Source of the DNA: Hofstenia miamia
Lineage: Eukaryota; Xenacoelomorpha; Acoela
Assembly (NCBI GenBank): GCA_004352715.1
Contig: SCFE01000006.1
Location: 372,037-436,036, forward strand
Direction: 5' to 3'
Length of the DNA stretch: 64,000 nt
How positions within the stretch are numbered: the first letter of the stretch is position 1; each line of letters opens with the position of its first letter. A model generated the notes under the pieces. It worked only from the letters and a program-made list of their open reading frames with translations. It was not told where the DNA came from and made no database searches. A program made the position numbers and the translations under genes. Below are positions 11,001 through 24,759 of the stretch, piece after piece.

Positions 11001-14000
11001 CCGTTTTGCTGTCAATTTCTCGGTTAGTAAAACAGGGAATTAACTGTAATTGAGGAAAGTACATTTTCGCGTAGTGCGCTGTCTTTTTATGAAATCTAAT
11101 TGACTTTACATTGAATTTCCTTTTGTCTGTAAATAATCATTAATTATGATTAGATAAAGCACGGAATGCTTTTCCTGCAATAACAATTATATTATCAACA
11201 CAATTGCTTACACTAATCGTGAAGCGGGAGAAGTAATTTTTGTTAGAATAAATTTTGAGATATACAAAGGAATGCAAAACACTATCCACTTTGACTAACC
11301 GTGAAACGCCAGATTAACTCTTTTTGAGGCAGAAAGACATTTATGTCGCTATGGTCAATGAGCAATGCGACATAAATGTCGTTTTCCTAAATTTATTTTT
11401 TTGGTCAGTGAATATTTGCAAGGTAAATTTAAACTTATAATTTATGTTCGCCAACTTTTAATTTGTCGATTCATACATTATATTCTACTAAAATCATCCA
11501 AGTAAAACCAAGATAACGGACAATTACAATAGTACGACACGTGTACTGATAGGAAGACAACTTGATTTAAGCGATGCTCTCGACATGATTGTACAATCAG
11601 AGAACGGTAATGAATACGCGGAAATGCTCTAAATGTGGAAGCCACCTTAATATCGATGATTTTGAGAGAAACGATGTAAATGTTCGTGCGTCAGATAATG
11701 ACGAAGATAAAGAAGTTGTAATGTAACTTCGAATTCATGTTACAATACTGACTCGAGCAATGCAAATAAACCTAGCCAACCTGAATAAACAGTTTTTCAA
11801 CGTATATCATCTGATAAACCCCCAGTTATAAACGATTTCTCATCGTCACTTGGTCCTTATTGGAAACCAGCTAAAGTAGAAGCCATTGAGTATTTTGATC
11901 GTTTTTGTTGGAATTGGTAATTGACCCCTATTCGTTGACTTCTTTGTAGCAGAAATTAACAAGTACTTTTCATGGTGTAAACCAAAGTTAGGGGGTCTGC
12001 ACGAATATTCTGAAATGAATTTATGGCAACAATTTACTAAAGAAAAAAATACGAGCATTTTTGGACTTTCTCTAAACATGGGTTTGATATGGAAACACAA
12101 AATTGAATAACATTGAAATACACATAACTATTCTAAAGACACCCCATGTTTAGGCAAGTTATAAAACAATACTTTCAAGCTTATTCTGCGTTTTTTCTTG
12201 CTTCAGACAGTGCTCTTGATAAGAAAGTGGGACGCCAAACTATGCTCTTCAGTATAAACTTTCGGGACATTTCTATTAATGAAACAATAGTCGATCTTAA
12301 AGGAAGACATGTTATAGTAAACTATATAAGAATAAAAAACATAATCTCATAGGGTGGGGCAAAAGAATACAATCTAAGATGAATCTAAAACTGGTTAGAT
12401 CTATAAAACATTGTACGACACAGGAGGAATAATAGTAAGCCAATTTGGTCAGTCATTTGATGTATGTGCTAAACTTCTGGGTGGTAATGTGGGAAAAATC
12501 ATCACCTAGTTGTAAGAACAGCGGTGTTAGTTTGTGTAAAGGATATTTCCCCAAATACCATACATAACTGTTTAATTTTAAGTTGAAATTCATATATTTG
12601 TTATTTAACTATATATGTTAACAATTGAATTAAAATGCATTTCAGGGGCCTAATTTTGCTCTTTTGTTCCTTCGAATTATTGCACACAACTGAACCCATA
12701 ATTTTCGAAATTAATTGACCCATCATGCCATGACCTCAAAATAAATTCGCCTCCAAAAGGCTAAGAACTTTTCTCCCTATGAACAAACTAGGAGAGTGGC
12801 TGCAAGGAAGATAAAATCACAGAAAAACTATTTATACTGTTAAAAAAAGATAAAACATTTTTTCAAGATGATAACATGAGGACATTACAGAGGAACTAAT
12901 AAACTGTTATAAAAAGATTTGGATATACTGTATTTAGAGAAAATGGTAATCATTTTAACTTAAATAAAAGAGTTAACAAATTTGCAAAAAATAAACCATC
13001 TCACGAGCTATAGTTTGTTGTATAATTCACTAGAATTTGTATTGCACCATGCGAAAACATACAGATCTCAAACACAGGAAATGGATCATATATAATACAA
13101 TTTAACCAATTCTCTCATCAAGAGAACCGGATTTGATCAACCAATATGAAAAGCAATGTAGAGATTACTAGAATCGGAAAGAAAGTCAACTATTTTTCAT
13201 AAAATAAAATCTTCTGATTTTTTCTACAATAAGGTCAATTTTTAAAACTGTCAAAAATGATTTTTCCTAACTGACGTTAATCTACATCGAAAAATTGTTA
13301 AAATGACAAACCCACAAAACATAAAATAGAAAAGGAATAAAAATGTGAAAACATTCAACGACAATTACCTCGTTTGGTGAGAAGGTGAAAACACGTTCAT
13401 GATTCGATCGGAAAGTAGATGGTGTGCTGATGCCGGAAATAATGTCAATTTTCTTTTTTAATTTGCTTTCTATGTCGCCCCATTCGTTTTGAAGTCTTAC
13501 ATCAGCTAAAGATTTCTCTGCCAACTCCTCGTACATTTCACGACATAGCTTGAGAAGGGCTATCGAAAGTAAATCGGAATCATCAAATTGCTGTTTGAGT
13601 TTTCGACATAAATTACGCAAATAACTTGCCTAAAGAAATTGAATTAGAAACATTTATCCTAGCAAAATATAACTCCAGCCTTTCTATGCGACCATAGGGA
13701 TAGAAGATAAAGGATTTGAGAGAAGTGCAAAACTAAACTATATTTATCCCAAATCCTTAAATTATTTTTAGTAATATATAATTGTGAATAACGTTTTTTG
13801 TTAAATCTTACTACGAAAATAAATGTGTATACAAGTCTAAACCAAAAGTTTAATTATTACCTCGTATTGATAATCATCAATCTGAATTCGGGATATTTTA
13901 CTCTCCATTTTCTCCTTAAGAAGTTTTCCTTCCGCTGGAGGGCAGACAGCAATGTCTCCCTTAAGAACAGACAAGTGTTGAAGATTGGTTTCTAAGCTGG

Positions 14001-15098
14001 ATTCAAGTTTCGACTTGGATTCAGCCATTAACTGTTCATCAGCTGCAAACGACGCTTCCTGTAAATCCAATTTCTCAATTAAGTGCGAGGCCGAATCGTT
14101 CTGTCCGTAAAAAGATTGCAAATAGTCTCGCATTTGATCTTGATGAAATCTTTTCCATTTTAAGTGCTTCTCCTAAAATTGAGGAATTAATACATGTACA
14201 GCGTCGATCAAATAAATTAGTCCAATTGAATGCTTTGAAAAAATATGATTGAAAAGCCTAAGGGGAAAAGCATATAGACTTCAAACTATTCAATATTCTT
14301 ATGCATAATCAGGGTATAATTATACAATGATTAGCGCTAGAGAGTGACATCGAGTACCCGGTTAAACCCGACCAAATTTCGGGTACAAAGTGAGTATAAA
14401 TTCCCAAAAAGTGAGAGAAGTCTGTGCACAAAACTAAACTGTATCACAAATTTCGAATCATTACTCATTTAGTTGAATAAAATCGTATTTGGTTAAGCGG
14501 ATGTTATATGATGACGATGTTGTCTTTTGCTCAAGTGTAAAATATTTAAGATAAATAAATTTCTTCTTGTACAATATAATGTAGTCTTCGGGAATAAACG
14601 TTTTTTTATAATTTTTTTAGGAAAGCATAGTTGTTACAGTTTTGCTAAAGCAGCTCTTTAGAAAGTTTTGTTTTAAAAATGCAAAGTTATTAACTGTTAT
14701 ATGAATTCCAAATATATTTTGACAAACCTAAAAAGTTTTTAATGATTTCGCGTTAAATATAATATTGACCAAACATCCACTTTATTGATAATATCGGCGA
14801 GCCAATTAATTTCTGATGTGACAACAATATTTCAATCGACGAAGCCATCTGTTCAAATCATTCGCTTAACACATGCAAACTCAGACGTCATAATTCATTT
14901 CAATCATAAATTGATAGTGATAATATTTGAGGCCATTAGGAAGTCTTCTTGACTTCAACTATGAAATAGCATAAAATGATTATTAAAAACATTAGTATTT
15001 ACCTTTTATTAAGTTGGTTTCTACAGTATTTTTAATATAACTCATTTGTAACACACATTCGCTTAATGTTTAGATAAATTTCCTTGAATTTTTATTGT

Positions 15099-15129
<31 letters not shown>

Positions 15130-16367
15130 TGCTCAGTATAGATTACTAAATATCTAGGGATGTGTAATTAATGTAAAAAACCTTAGCTTCCAACTGAAGA
15201 TAACTGTTACGCAATCGCGCTCTTTCTGAATATACAGATCCTATGGATTTGGAAAGTTTATCAACCAGCTGTGAGTCAATTTCTTGTGTGGCCTTGAAGG
15301 ACACTTTTGAAGCAGAAGCAACCTAAATTATGCACTAAAATTATATTGCTAGATATCGTAATATCGGTTGAATCGACTGTAAAATTGCTACAATATAATT
15401 CATAATCACTAATTGCAAAAAAGAGCATTTGAAATTTAGTACTACTTAATAAAGTAAGCATAAATGCAAATTTTCGACTAATTTTTAAAAAATACCTTTC
15501 CAAACTCTAAGATGAATCTGAGACGCAGTTTTACTGGAAATAAATTTACAATTAAATTTAGGAAATGATAGCGTCAAAATTTGCATTTCCAATCGTTTTT
15601 CATTATTTTTGTATGTTCGAAATGCAATATTTCATTAAAATAAATGCTTCAGGTAACCAAATTAACAACTAAATATTAATAGCATATTTAATGAATCTAC
15701 ATGCTCTACCATCAATATAAAATTGGATGCCTTCAGAAAATAATTATTGTAGAAATATTTCTAGTCAACTTTGGCAAACTTAAAGGTTAGTGTGCACTGA
15801 AAAACTCAAAAGTAAAGTAATGATGTCTATTTCCTCCCTATTCTATAAATAAAGTTATCATAAAGAATAAGCATATAAACTGCTGACTTCCGCAACTTTG
15901 TTCAAAATAATAAAGTAAAAATTGCTGGACAAACATAATATTAGATGCCTTGTATTCTACTCAAAATTCAACGGGGATTTGTGGGAAAATTTTAATGATT
16001 TCACCAGCCCAGATATATGGCCTCCAAACTCTCCGGATTGCAATCCAATGGATTATTTTTGTGGGGTAAGATTTGAGAAAGACACCTATCGCACTGCTTG
16101 CAACACAAGGGCTCAGCTGATCGATAGGATTAAGGAGGTGTTCGAGACTCTTCCTAGGGACACTGTAAAAGCAGCATGTGCCAGGTTCAGGAGCAGTATC
16201 GCGGCCGTGGATAAATGCTGAGAGCGGGTTTTTTGAGTGACATTCAGTTGACAGATTCGACTGTATATGCTCTTTTTTTGTATTTCATCAATAAATTTAT
16301 TTTTATAGAAATATTGCTATATTTGTCTTTTATAATGATACCTGTCAAATTTATCCCAAACACCCTA

Positions 16368-16406
<39 letters not shown>

Positions 16407-16509
16407 ANNNNNNNNNNNNNNNNNNNNNNNNNNNNNNNNNNNNNNNNNNNNNNNNNNNNNNNNNNNNNNNNNNNNNNNNNNNNNNNNNNNNNNNNNNNNN
16501 NNNNNNNNN

Positions 16510-16540
<31 letters not shown>

Positions 16541-19500
16541 ATGTAAGACTGATAGTCTCGAGCGTGGTGATGCCCAGAAATACATCTCATGGGACAGCTA
16601 CAATGGGCCTTGGGTAAGCATTTTATGAGGTGCATTCTCGTAATTAAAGTCGAAGTTAACAAAATTTTAATTAGCAGTATTTGTTGACAAACGCGCCTCA
16701 GGTTAAGCACAGATCAATTCTCTGTGTGACGAGGTCGTAAAGCTTCCATCGATTACATATACAGGATACTCTTTATAAGTTAAATTAAGACCGTCTAGTG
16801 GAATACCTACTGTGGTAGTTTTTTTACCCTTATAATAACCTTACATATGGACAGTTAATAATTATTCCATCAAATGGAGTCATAGAATTTTTTCACGGGT
16901 CTATTCTTAATGTTTTTTGTTTCAGCAAGAAATCAATGCATTAATAAAAACAAGAGTATCAGTTATGTTTTTACAATTATTTGTCGCAAACAATACAAGA
17001 CATACAAGAGTAGCTTACACTAACCTCTTCTTTAAGTTTTGCATTCTCTTTCTTAAGCTGATCGATGATATCTCTATATTTCGCAATGGGCGCATCAATA
17101 CTGACAATATTTTTGGCTAGCTGAGAGCGAATGGATTTGGCTCTGAGAGCGTAGTTGAGTGTATTGTGAGTATCTTCATATGTTGCACGACTAGGGGATA
17201 CTGCGGCAATCATACAAGTCTTACAATTACCACCAAGACTATCTTTCAAAATTCGAGTAAGATTCGAGTCTCTAAATATCGTATAATCTAAAACAAAAAA
17301 ATTATTCAATGCAAACATTTGAAAACAATTCACTTTATACGTTCTCAAATGACTAGGTTTCTGCGACCCATGGGATGTACTACTACAGTTACATGAGACA
17401 TAATTCAGAGGTACTATGACCATAAATGAAGAAAATTATAATTCTTGCCAAATGTGGCCAATATTATAGTCATTCCATAGGACTACAAGTTTCTGGTTCC
17501 GCAAAACCCTAAAACAACCTCCAAAAATGGAATTTCACAGCATGGGTTCTTGTCTCAATCATGTAAATTCTTTCACTCTTTGATAGGACCAATCAAGTTC
17601 CAAACCTAATAAGTGCAACATTTTTTCTACTAATTGAAAATATCATCCGAGTTATGGTATTATATATATATATGACATACGTAGCTTGGAATATAATATT
17701 ATAGAACAATGTAGAAAATTTTTGCCGATTTACAAGAAGTAAATGATTAACAACATTTAATAACAAAATCATGCTAGCACAAATAATCATTTACATGTCG
17801 TCATCGCCATCATCACGTAAATGAGAAAAATATACACCATCATGTGCAACGCATTTTTCGCAGTGATTGCGAAACTTAGTGGTGATAGTTCGCTAATTTG
17901 TGTAAAACCAAGATTTTAATATCGGTTTTTATTGTCTCTGGTGAAATGTAGACATTACCATGGATAGATTGTCCTAATGGCCTAAAAAGATAATAATCTT
18001 GCAAGTATGGTGGATGTGGGATTACAGAAGTTTAGTGTCACGTGGGCGATTCTTACGTATGTTCATTAGGAAACGATCAATGAGATTGCAATAATAATTT
18101 GAGTTCATTTCGACACTTTGTGGTAGAACGTCCAGCAACAGTCCACCCTATGTATCCCAAAAGACAAAGCACATGCTTCCTGTTGATGTATGACCTTACA
18201 TGAGGTGGACTACCGCCTCGCCTTCTTAATAAGCATCTTTATAGAATATATAAAATGTAGTAAGAATATCAGCAATACTAACTTACACTATAAATATTGA
18301 ACAATAATATTGACATGGGTTGGGTATACTACGTAAATTACCATTGCATTGTAACAGTCGTTCCCCATTTACAAGAAGTAATGAAAAGACAGTACAAACA
18401 GCAGAAATCAGCACTGGTGAAGGTTTGCATAAGCCTCCGCGATTTAGGTTATCCAGATAGTTAAATATGTGTGGGCTACTTTCCTGACATAACACATAAT
18501 TCATAGCATTTGCTACAATCTTTAACCTTCCTGCCAATAAACCCAGCTATAGAAATAGACTTCTTCAGAAGATGTTAAGACAATGTTAATATTTTCATCA
18601 ATTACAACAGCATAGTCTATGCCATGCACTGATAAAGAAAAATCGTGGTGAGTATTGGAAATACTATTGTGATTAAGAATGGATAACTTAATGATTTTTT
18701 CAGAAGAATCAATTTCATGTAGTGCTACTAAAAATGTACCACCAGACATCTGTCTGTACGAACAAAATCGAAGTTCAATTGGATGATTCGAAAAACGGGA
18801 GGTAAGCACAAAGGTATATTGGAAATATTTTAGTAAATGCCTTGATAGTAAGCATTTAGAACGTGTCGAAAAAATTAATGCATCAGCTGTTTGTTTAGAA
18901 AAACCATCACATACAGTTTTCCATTCACATAGCAAGCTAGCAAACGAGTCCAAAAAATTTAGCTTTTCATCATTGAAGTATATACCTTTGGCAAGCCAAT
19001 TTGGATGAGAAATGCTCTTATTGTTCATAATATTTCACCATATGTATATAATTTTTAAAAATTCGGCAGTAAAACAAGCTGAAGTGTCTTCTGGAAAATA
19101 TTCACGAAGACCAACAGAGTTTGTTTTATCAAATATTGATAATGCTAACGATACTGATTGCTTGTTATTTCCAGGGTGTAGTACATTGTATGTTAATTTA
19201 TGAGATTTCTTCAACACTGATTTCTGCTCTCCATTGTATAAGGAATGCAATTTATCCCATGAGACAAGAATATTCTCTCCAGATATATTACAACTCCAAA
19301 CATCTAAAGTAAACGCAAATGGAGGTGCATATAATTTTGATGATCTCAAGAAATTATTGCGAATATTCTTTATTAAGTGAACAATATCAACGATTAAAAA
19401 CAGCGGTTTAGCGATGTTCACTACATGTTTGCAAAATTTTTTAAAATCTGAAAGCATCGGAAACTTTGTCAAATGTCTAACCTTTAGGAGTTAATGCCTT

Positions 19501-22500
19501 CATATCATGTTCTGAAATGCTGTTAATCGTCATTAGATTGAAATTCGTCCAGCTCATCTATTATAACATTTCGATCTTTAGGAGTATTTCTTGGTTGAGT
19601 GATAGTCGTTTGATGCGACTTTGGGTAAGAAAATATGGTATGAATGGGAAATTTTGAATAGTCTAGACTCCCGCGGCCATTTTTCTAATTTTAATATATT
19701 TTTCCTCAAATTGAAATGACCACACAAAACTGTTATAGTTAATATCATAGTGGGACGTTATTTTACTTTAGAGGACCCACGTGGATTGACGTCACAAAAT
19801 AATAATTTAACCCTAACCCCAGCGTTATTGCAGATCAGGGGACTCTGATATATAAAAATATTGTTTCTAATCAACACTGTATATGACGTCATCTAGAACG
19901 TAAACTTAAATTCTAAATTTTACAATATTTTATAGACCTAAACCCTAACCCAAGTCACAACATAACGTTTCTTAAACCTAAACCCTATAACCTAAACCTA
20001 AAACCTAAATTTTTTAATATTTTATAGACCTGAACCCTAAACAATGAATTTTTAACATACGATGACGTAAACCATTAGCATGTAATTTGACGTCACTTCG
20101 GCTTTTAGAAATCAGAGTCCCCTGATCTGCAATAACGCCCTAACCACAATCCCTTTCCCAAAATTTAAATTTTCTGAAAAAAATTAATCAACATGTTGAA
20201 ATGCAATACAATTGCAAAGGTTGGGGTGTAGGTTTAGGGTTCAATTATTTTATAACGTCACTTGAACTGGGTCCTCTAAAGTAAAATAACGCCTCATAGT
20301 GGGATCTTCCCATAGCAAGTTTCCATTTATGTCTTAAGTCAGAATTAATAGGAAAACAAATTGAGGGTGATAAGTTCCATTTGCATAGCCACTATTGCAG
20401 TTTGGCACACAACATTTCTTTGTCATTTTTCAAATCACAATTTGAACTGACGACACAACGAGAAGTGATCAAAAAATGAATATCCAGTGACAAATCGAAC
20501 CAACGTAGTGCAATCAACTGTTTTGAATAACAGAAAATAATGACTAACAACGCTTTGCAATTGCACGCACGTCGCCGGTTGGCCAACTATTGAAACCGCG
20601 AGTGGCCAGTTACTAGATGGCACATACAAATTATCAACTATAATTTATTGGTATCCAAAATATTTCTGAAATTGGACTAGATAATAACAGATATTTGATA
20701 AAATACAATGGCCTCCTTTTAAATTAGGAGTACTGTGAGCTATACGGCCGTGTATTTAGAAGGCCAAGAGTATACATAAAAAATATGCGGGTGATATTGC
20801 GGTTAGAAAATTCAGGCGCTAAAATAACGAAGCACTAAATATTGGGTGCATCTCACTGGAAAGTTTTAATTATCCAATTAGCAAAGCAACACCTTACGGA
20901 AATTACGCTACGTGTCAATATTTATGTGATATTCTTCTTAATATAGATTTTCAATATTGTTTTAATCAACATATTGTTTTCCTCATGTTCATCCAAAATT
21001 GGACACTACGCTTAAAAATATTACATTCTGCAAAATATACTACCACCAAAATATAAATAAATATTTTCAAACTTACAAATGAAAATAAATAAAATATATC
21101 ATCCGAGTAAAGAGCAATCATGGTACGTACCAGTGTTGCAACCGGACCGGGCTCATATATTCGAAGCAGACTTGTCAACGAGCCGACATTTCCAAGTTTG
21201 GCTCGGCGCGTTTAAATTTTGTGTAAGTTTGGCTGGGCTCGCCAAATAAATTCTATGAATGAGTCCCGTCTTAGCTCGTATTTTTTTAAAAATATTGTGC
21301 TCAAAGAATTTTTTACATAGCTCTTCCTACTATTAATAAACATTTCATAAATAAGATTATAGGAAAGGGATACTGACTGCAAAAAATAAGAAAAATCTCC
21401 ATAATCAAATCAACAAGCAGAACTATAAACTTGCTTTGCCTAAAATAGGCTCGTTTTGGGCTCGTTGTATATCAAATACTGTGCTCAAGATCGACTCGGT
21501 TCGTTAGAAGCTCGGCTCGTTGACAAGTCTGATTTGAAGAATGTAAACAGGCTGGGCTGGGCCTGAAATTGTGACTTTAACGCGCGTAATTATCGGTTTG
21601 CACNATCCACTCTGCCATTAAATTTTGGTAATGTGGCTTTACAAGGGATCATATCATTTCCCACTTCCTGGTTTAATATTGAGTTATTGTATTTAGGTTT
21701 CATGTTTTTTGTTGTCCCTTCTTCTTTTGGCAATTGTGTGGTTATTGCTTTTGTGATCTCGTCAATGAATTTCTTCTTTTCCACATCATTCTCGTCTTCT
21801 GAAGAATCTTCTGATAGGTGATCATGGAGTGGCGAAGCTTGTAGTTCGCGTTCTTTTCTACCTACACACTGAAAGTTGTGGGACTGTATTCTGTCTTGTT
21901 CTTCTTTGGTCAGCTGCAATAACGTCAATTTGTCTTTTAATTGAGCTATTTCCTCTTGCCTCAGATCTTTACCTTCAATTAGTTGTCTGTTCTCTACTTC
22001 CAGCAAGTCCTGTTGTGATTGTGCTGGCTGTTCATTAATAGGCTCGTTTTGGGCTCGTTGTATATCAAATACTGTGCTCAAGATCGACTCGGTTCGTTAG
22101 AAGCTCGGCTCATTGACAAGTCTGATTTGAAGAATGTAAACAGGCTGGGCTGGGCCTGAAATTGTGACTTTAACGCGCGTAATTATCGGTTTGCACAAAG
22201 CGAACGAGATTTTTCAGACGCTGGCAACATTCTCACAGAAAAACGAAACAGATTGGATCCTGAACACGTCAGTCAACTAGACCTTTTAAACTCAGCAGCG
22301 AAAGCCGGTATTAAATTTTTTTGAACATTGTTTTTTAAATTCCTATGGTTGAAATATAAAAGCGTCACGGGCTGGGCCTTAAAATTCATGCATTGAATTG
22401 GACCGGGCTTAAAAATACATGGGCCGGGTCGGTCCAATAAAATTACGGCCCGGTTGCAATACTGATGCGTACATGTAAAGAAAAAGTTGTAAGGGCAATG

Positions 22501-24715
22501 TATACACACCTATTATATAAGTACGAATTAAGAAAATATATAGTGCGATCAAGTGGTGTATGTACATTATATTAAATATTACCCAATTAGAAATTTTTGA
22601 ACTCATCAATTATATCAGTATAATATTGTCAATAAATAAAAAATGGGGATATTATAATGGAAATTTGCGGATGCGGGGAAAAAGCCGTGGGTGCGGACTG
22701 GGTTGAGTGGAAAAATGTATACCCATGCCCACCCTTAAATATGATTACTCAGTTTACATTAGCATAAGCATGTGGAAAAATGTATATCCATGCCCACCCT
22801 TAAATATGATTACTCAGTTTACATTAGCATAAGCATTATTAAGAAAGTACACACATATATACAGGACATTGTTTACATTGCTAGTAAATATTTCCTACAC
22901 GAAACTATATAATTTGGAGGACCAAGTAAAACACATTTCAGGTCAAATGTTATGAAGATGTTAATGTCATAGATTCCACAAGACGCCTTTAATACTCATA
23001 GAATCATAATAATAGCTAGACCTTATTCTTTGAGAATGTTTTCACCAAAACAGAAAATGGCAACTAATATAATCACCTATCAGAAAATGAAGCATTCATT
23101 GAGGAATGTCAATTAAAAATAATACCGATATGGGATGTGAACGCCTTTCTTTTTTTCTGCTAAAGCGTTGATACAACTACCTAAAGCCAGCAAAGATCTG
23201 TTAATGTTAGCTCCTTCTGTTCGTCTGGCGCCTTTATTGGTGGTGACTGAAGCTCTCTCACTACCCGCAAGATCAATCAAAGAAAGCTTGGATACTGAGA
23301 ATGGAGTTAACAATGCCGCGCTCCGCGGGCGCTGGCGGAGATGAACCTAAATTTGGATTCATACGTATTGAACAAAATGTTAGCTAAAATCATATTAATG
23401 CAATTATAACAGGAGTACGAAAATTTTATAAAAGTTTCAAAACAATCAAAAGTTGTCAAATTTTCATTTTATCAATTCTTAACACGGCTAAATTCTGAAA
23501 TATATGGACGTTTACTACACAATTTCATAAAGCACAGATGCTTGGAGTGATTCCGAGTCTTTTAAAATTATATTCTTACAATTGTTAATAAGTGCAAACA
23601 ACGAGTAGTTTAGACTCACATCTTCAACCACAATTATTTGAATTCAGGACAGATTCAATAGAAACAAAAAGACATAAAACTGGCAGTAAACATATTGCTA
23701 GCCTACAAATTGACGATGCTGGCTGTTCATATTAATTGACGAGTAGTTTAGACTCACATCTTCAACCACAATTATTTGCATGTAGGACCGATTCAATAGA
23801 AACAAAAAGACATAAAACTGGCAGTAAACATATTGCTAGCCTACAAATTGACGATGCTGGCTGTTCATATTAATTGATAGATTTGTTCAGGAAATAGAAA
23901 AGCAGCTCACAATGATTTTTAATAGTTTTGCAGGTACAAAAGAAACTGATGTGTCGCATAAACGCAATGATAAATAAATACTTCCCGTATGCAAAATAAT
24001 TTTCTTTCAACGTGAATACCATTCGAAAATTTTGGGATTCTCATATTGCGTCAAAGACACTAACTCTAACATACGCAAAACATTGTGTGCAAACCGGGAA
24101 TAGTGCTGATGCGACCGAAAGGTACTATAACTATATCCATCAGTCAAGCACATTTCGCTGTAATGAATTAGTTTACTTTTATAATAATGAGCTTGCGATA
24201 AATACGATAAATAACAAAAGTGTGACTCCAGATATAAAAAAACGTTCGACAAGGGTTTCATCAAAGCCGGCCGCATGCTATGCAGAATTTTCAAGTGAAA
24301 ATGATCAATTACTAAAATATGTTCTAAATCTAGTAAAGCACGGTTTATGCAGACACTTAACGACCTCTCTGACATCGTATCAAAAAACCTTGTTGGGGCT
24401 TTTAGAACATGGTGATGAAAATATTACTATAGAAGAACTACGGAGTCTCTTATTTGAAAATAGAAAACGTGTAAGTGAAGGAAATATAATTGCTTTAGAA
24501 ACAGAATTATGCATTCCAAAAACTAATATGTTGGCATATTGAAATACACATTTACGCTTTATAATCTGATTTAATGTCTACAGTGCGAAGTTAGCACCAA
24601 TATATAATTTTCATTTGTAGTTAACGCCTACATACAAGTGTAATAGACGTCAGTATATTTTAATAACAGTAGTAAGCGCCCTATATATGAACGATTTTTA
24701 TAGTAAGCGCAAATG

Positions 24716-24759
<44 letters not shown>

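Larger units (their letters stand above)
21131..22464. mobile_element. hAT-like element (outer), probably non-autonomous
   Basis: CAGTGTTGCAACCGG at 21131 is inverted as CCGGTTGCAATACTG ending at 22464. Flanks GTACGTAC and ATGCGTAC match at 6 of 8, as an aged 8-bp hAT target duplication. The interior contains a nested hAT MITE, a retrotransposon gag-like fragment and a 160-bp direct duplicate with one N. No hAT transposase recognised. In kinesin intron 3. Confidence 0.6.

Noticed and set aside
16215-16710. Long ORFs of the type IYIYIY with X runs, also at 31428-31924 and 46335-47411
   Set aside because: They are translations of (AT)n microsatellites and N gaps, not genes.
24007-24375. Minus-strand 122-codon ORF opposite the 24012-24542 ORF
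   Set aside because: It overlaps the longer plus-strand frame, and its composition is consistent with being the complement of that frame.
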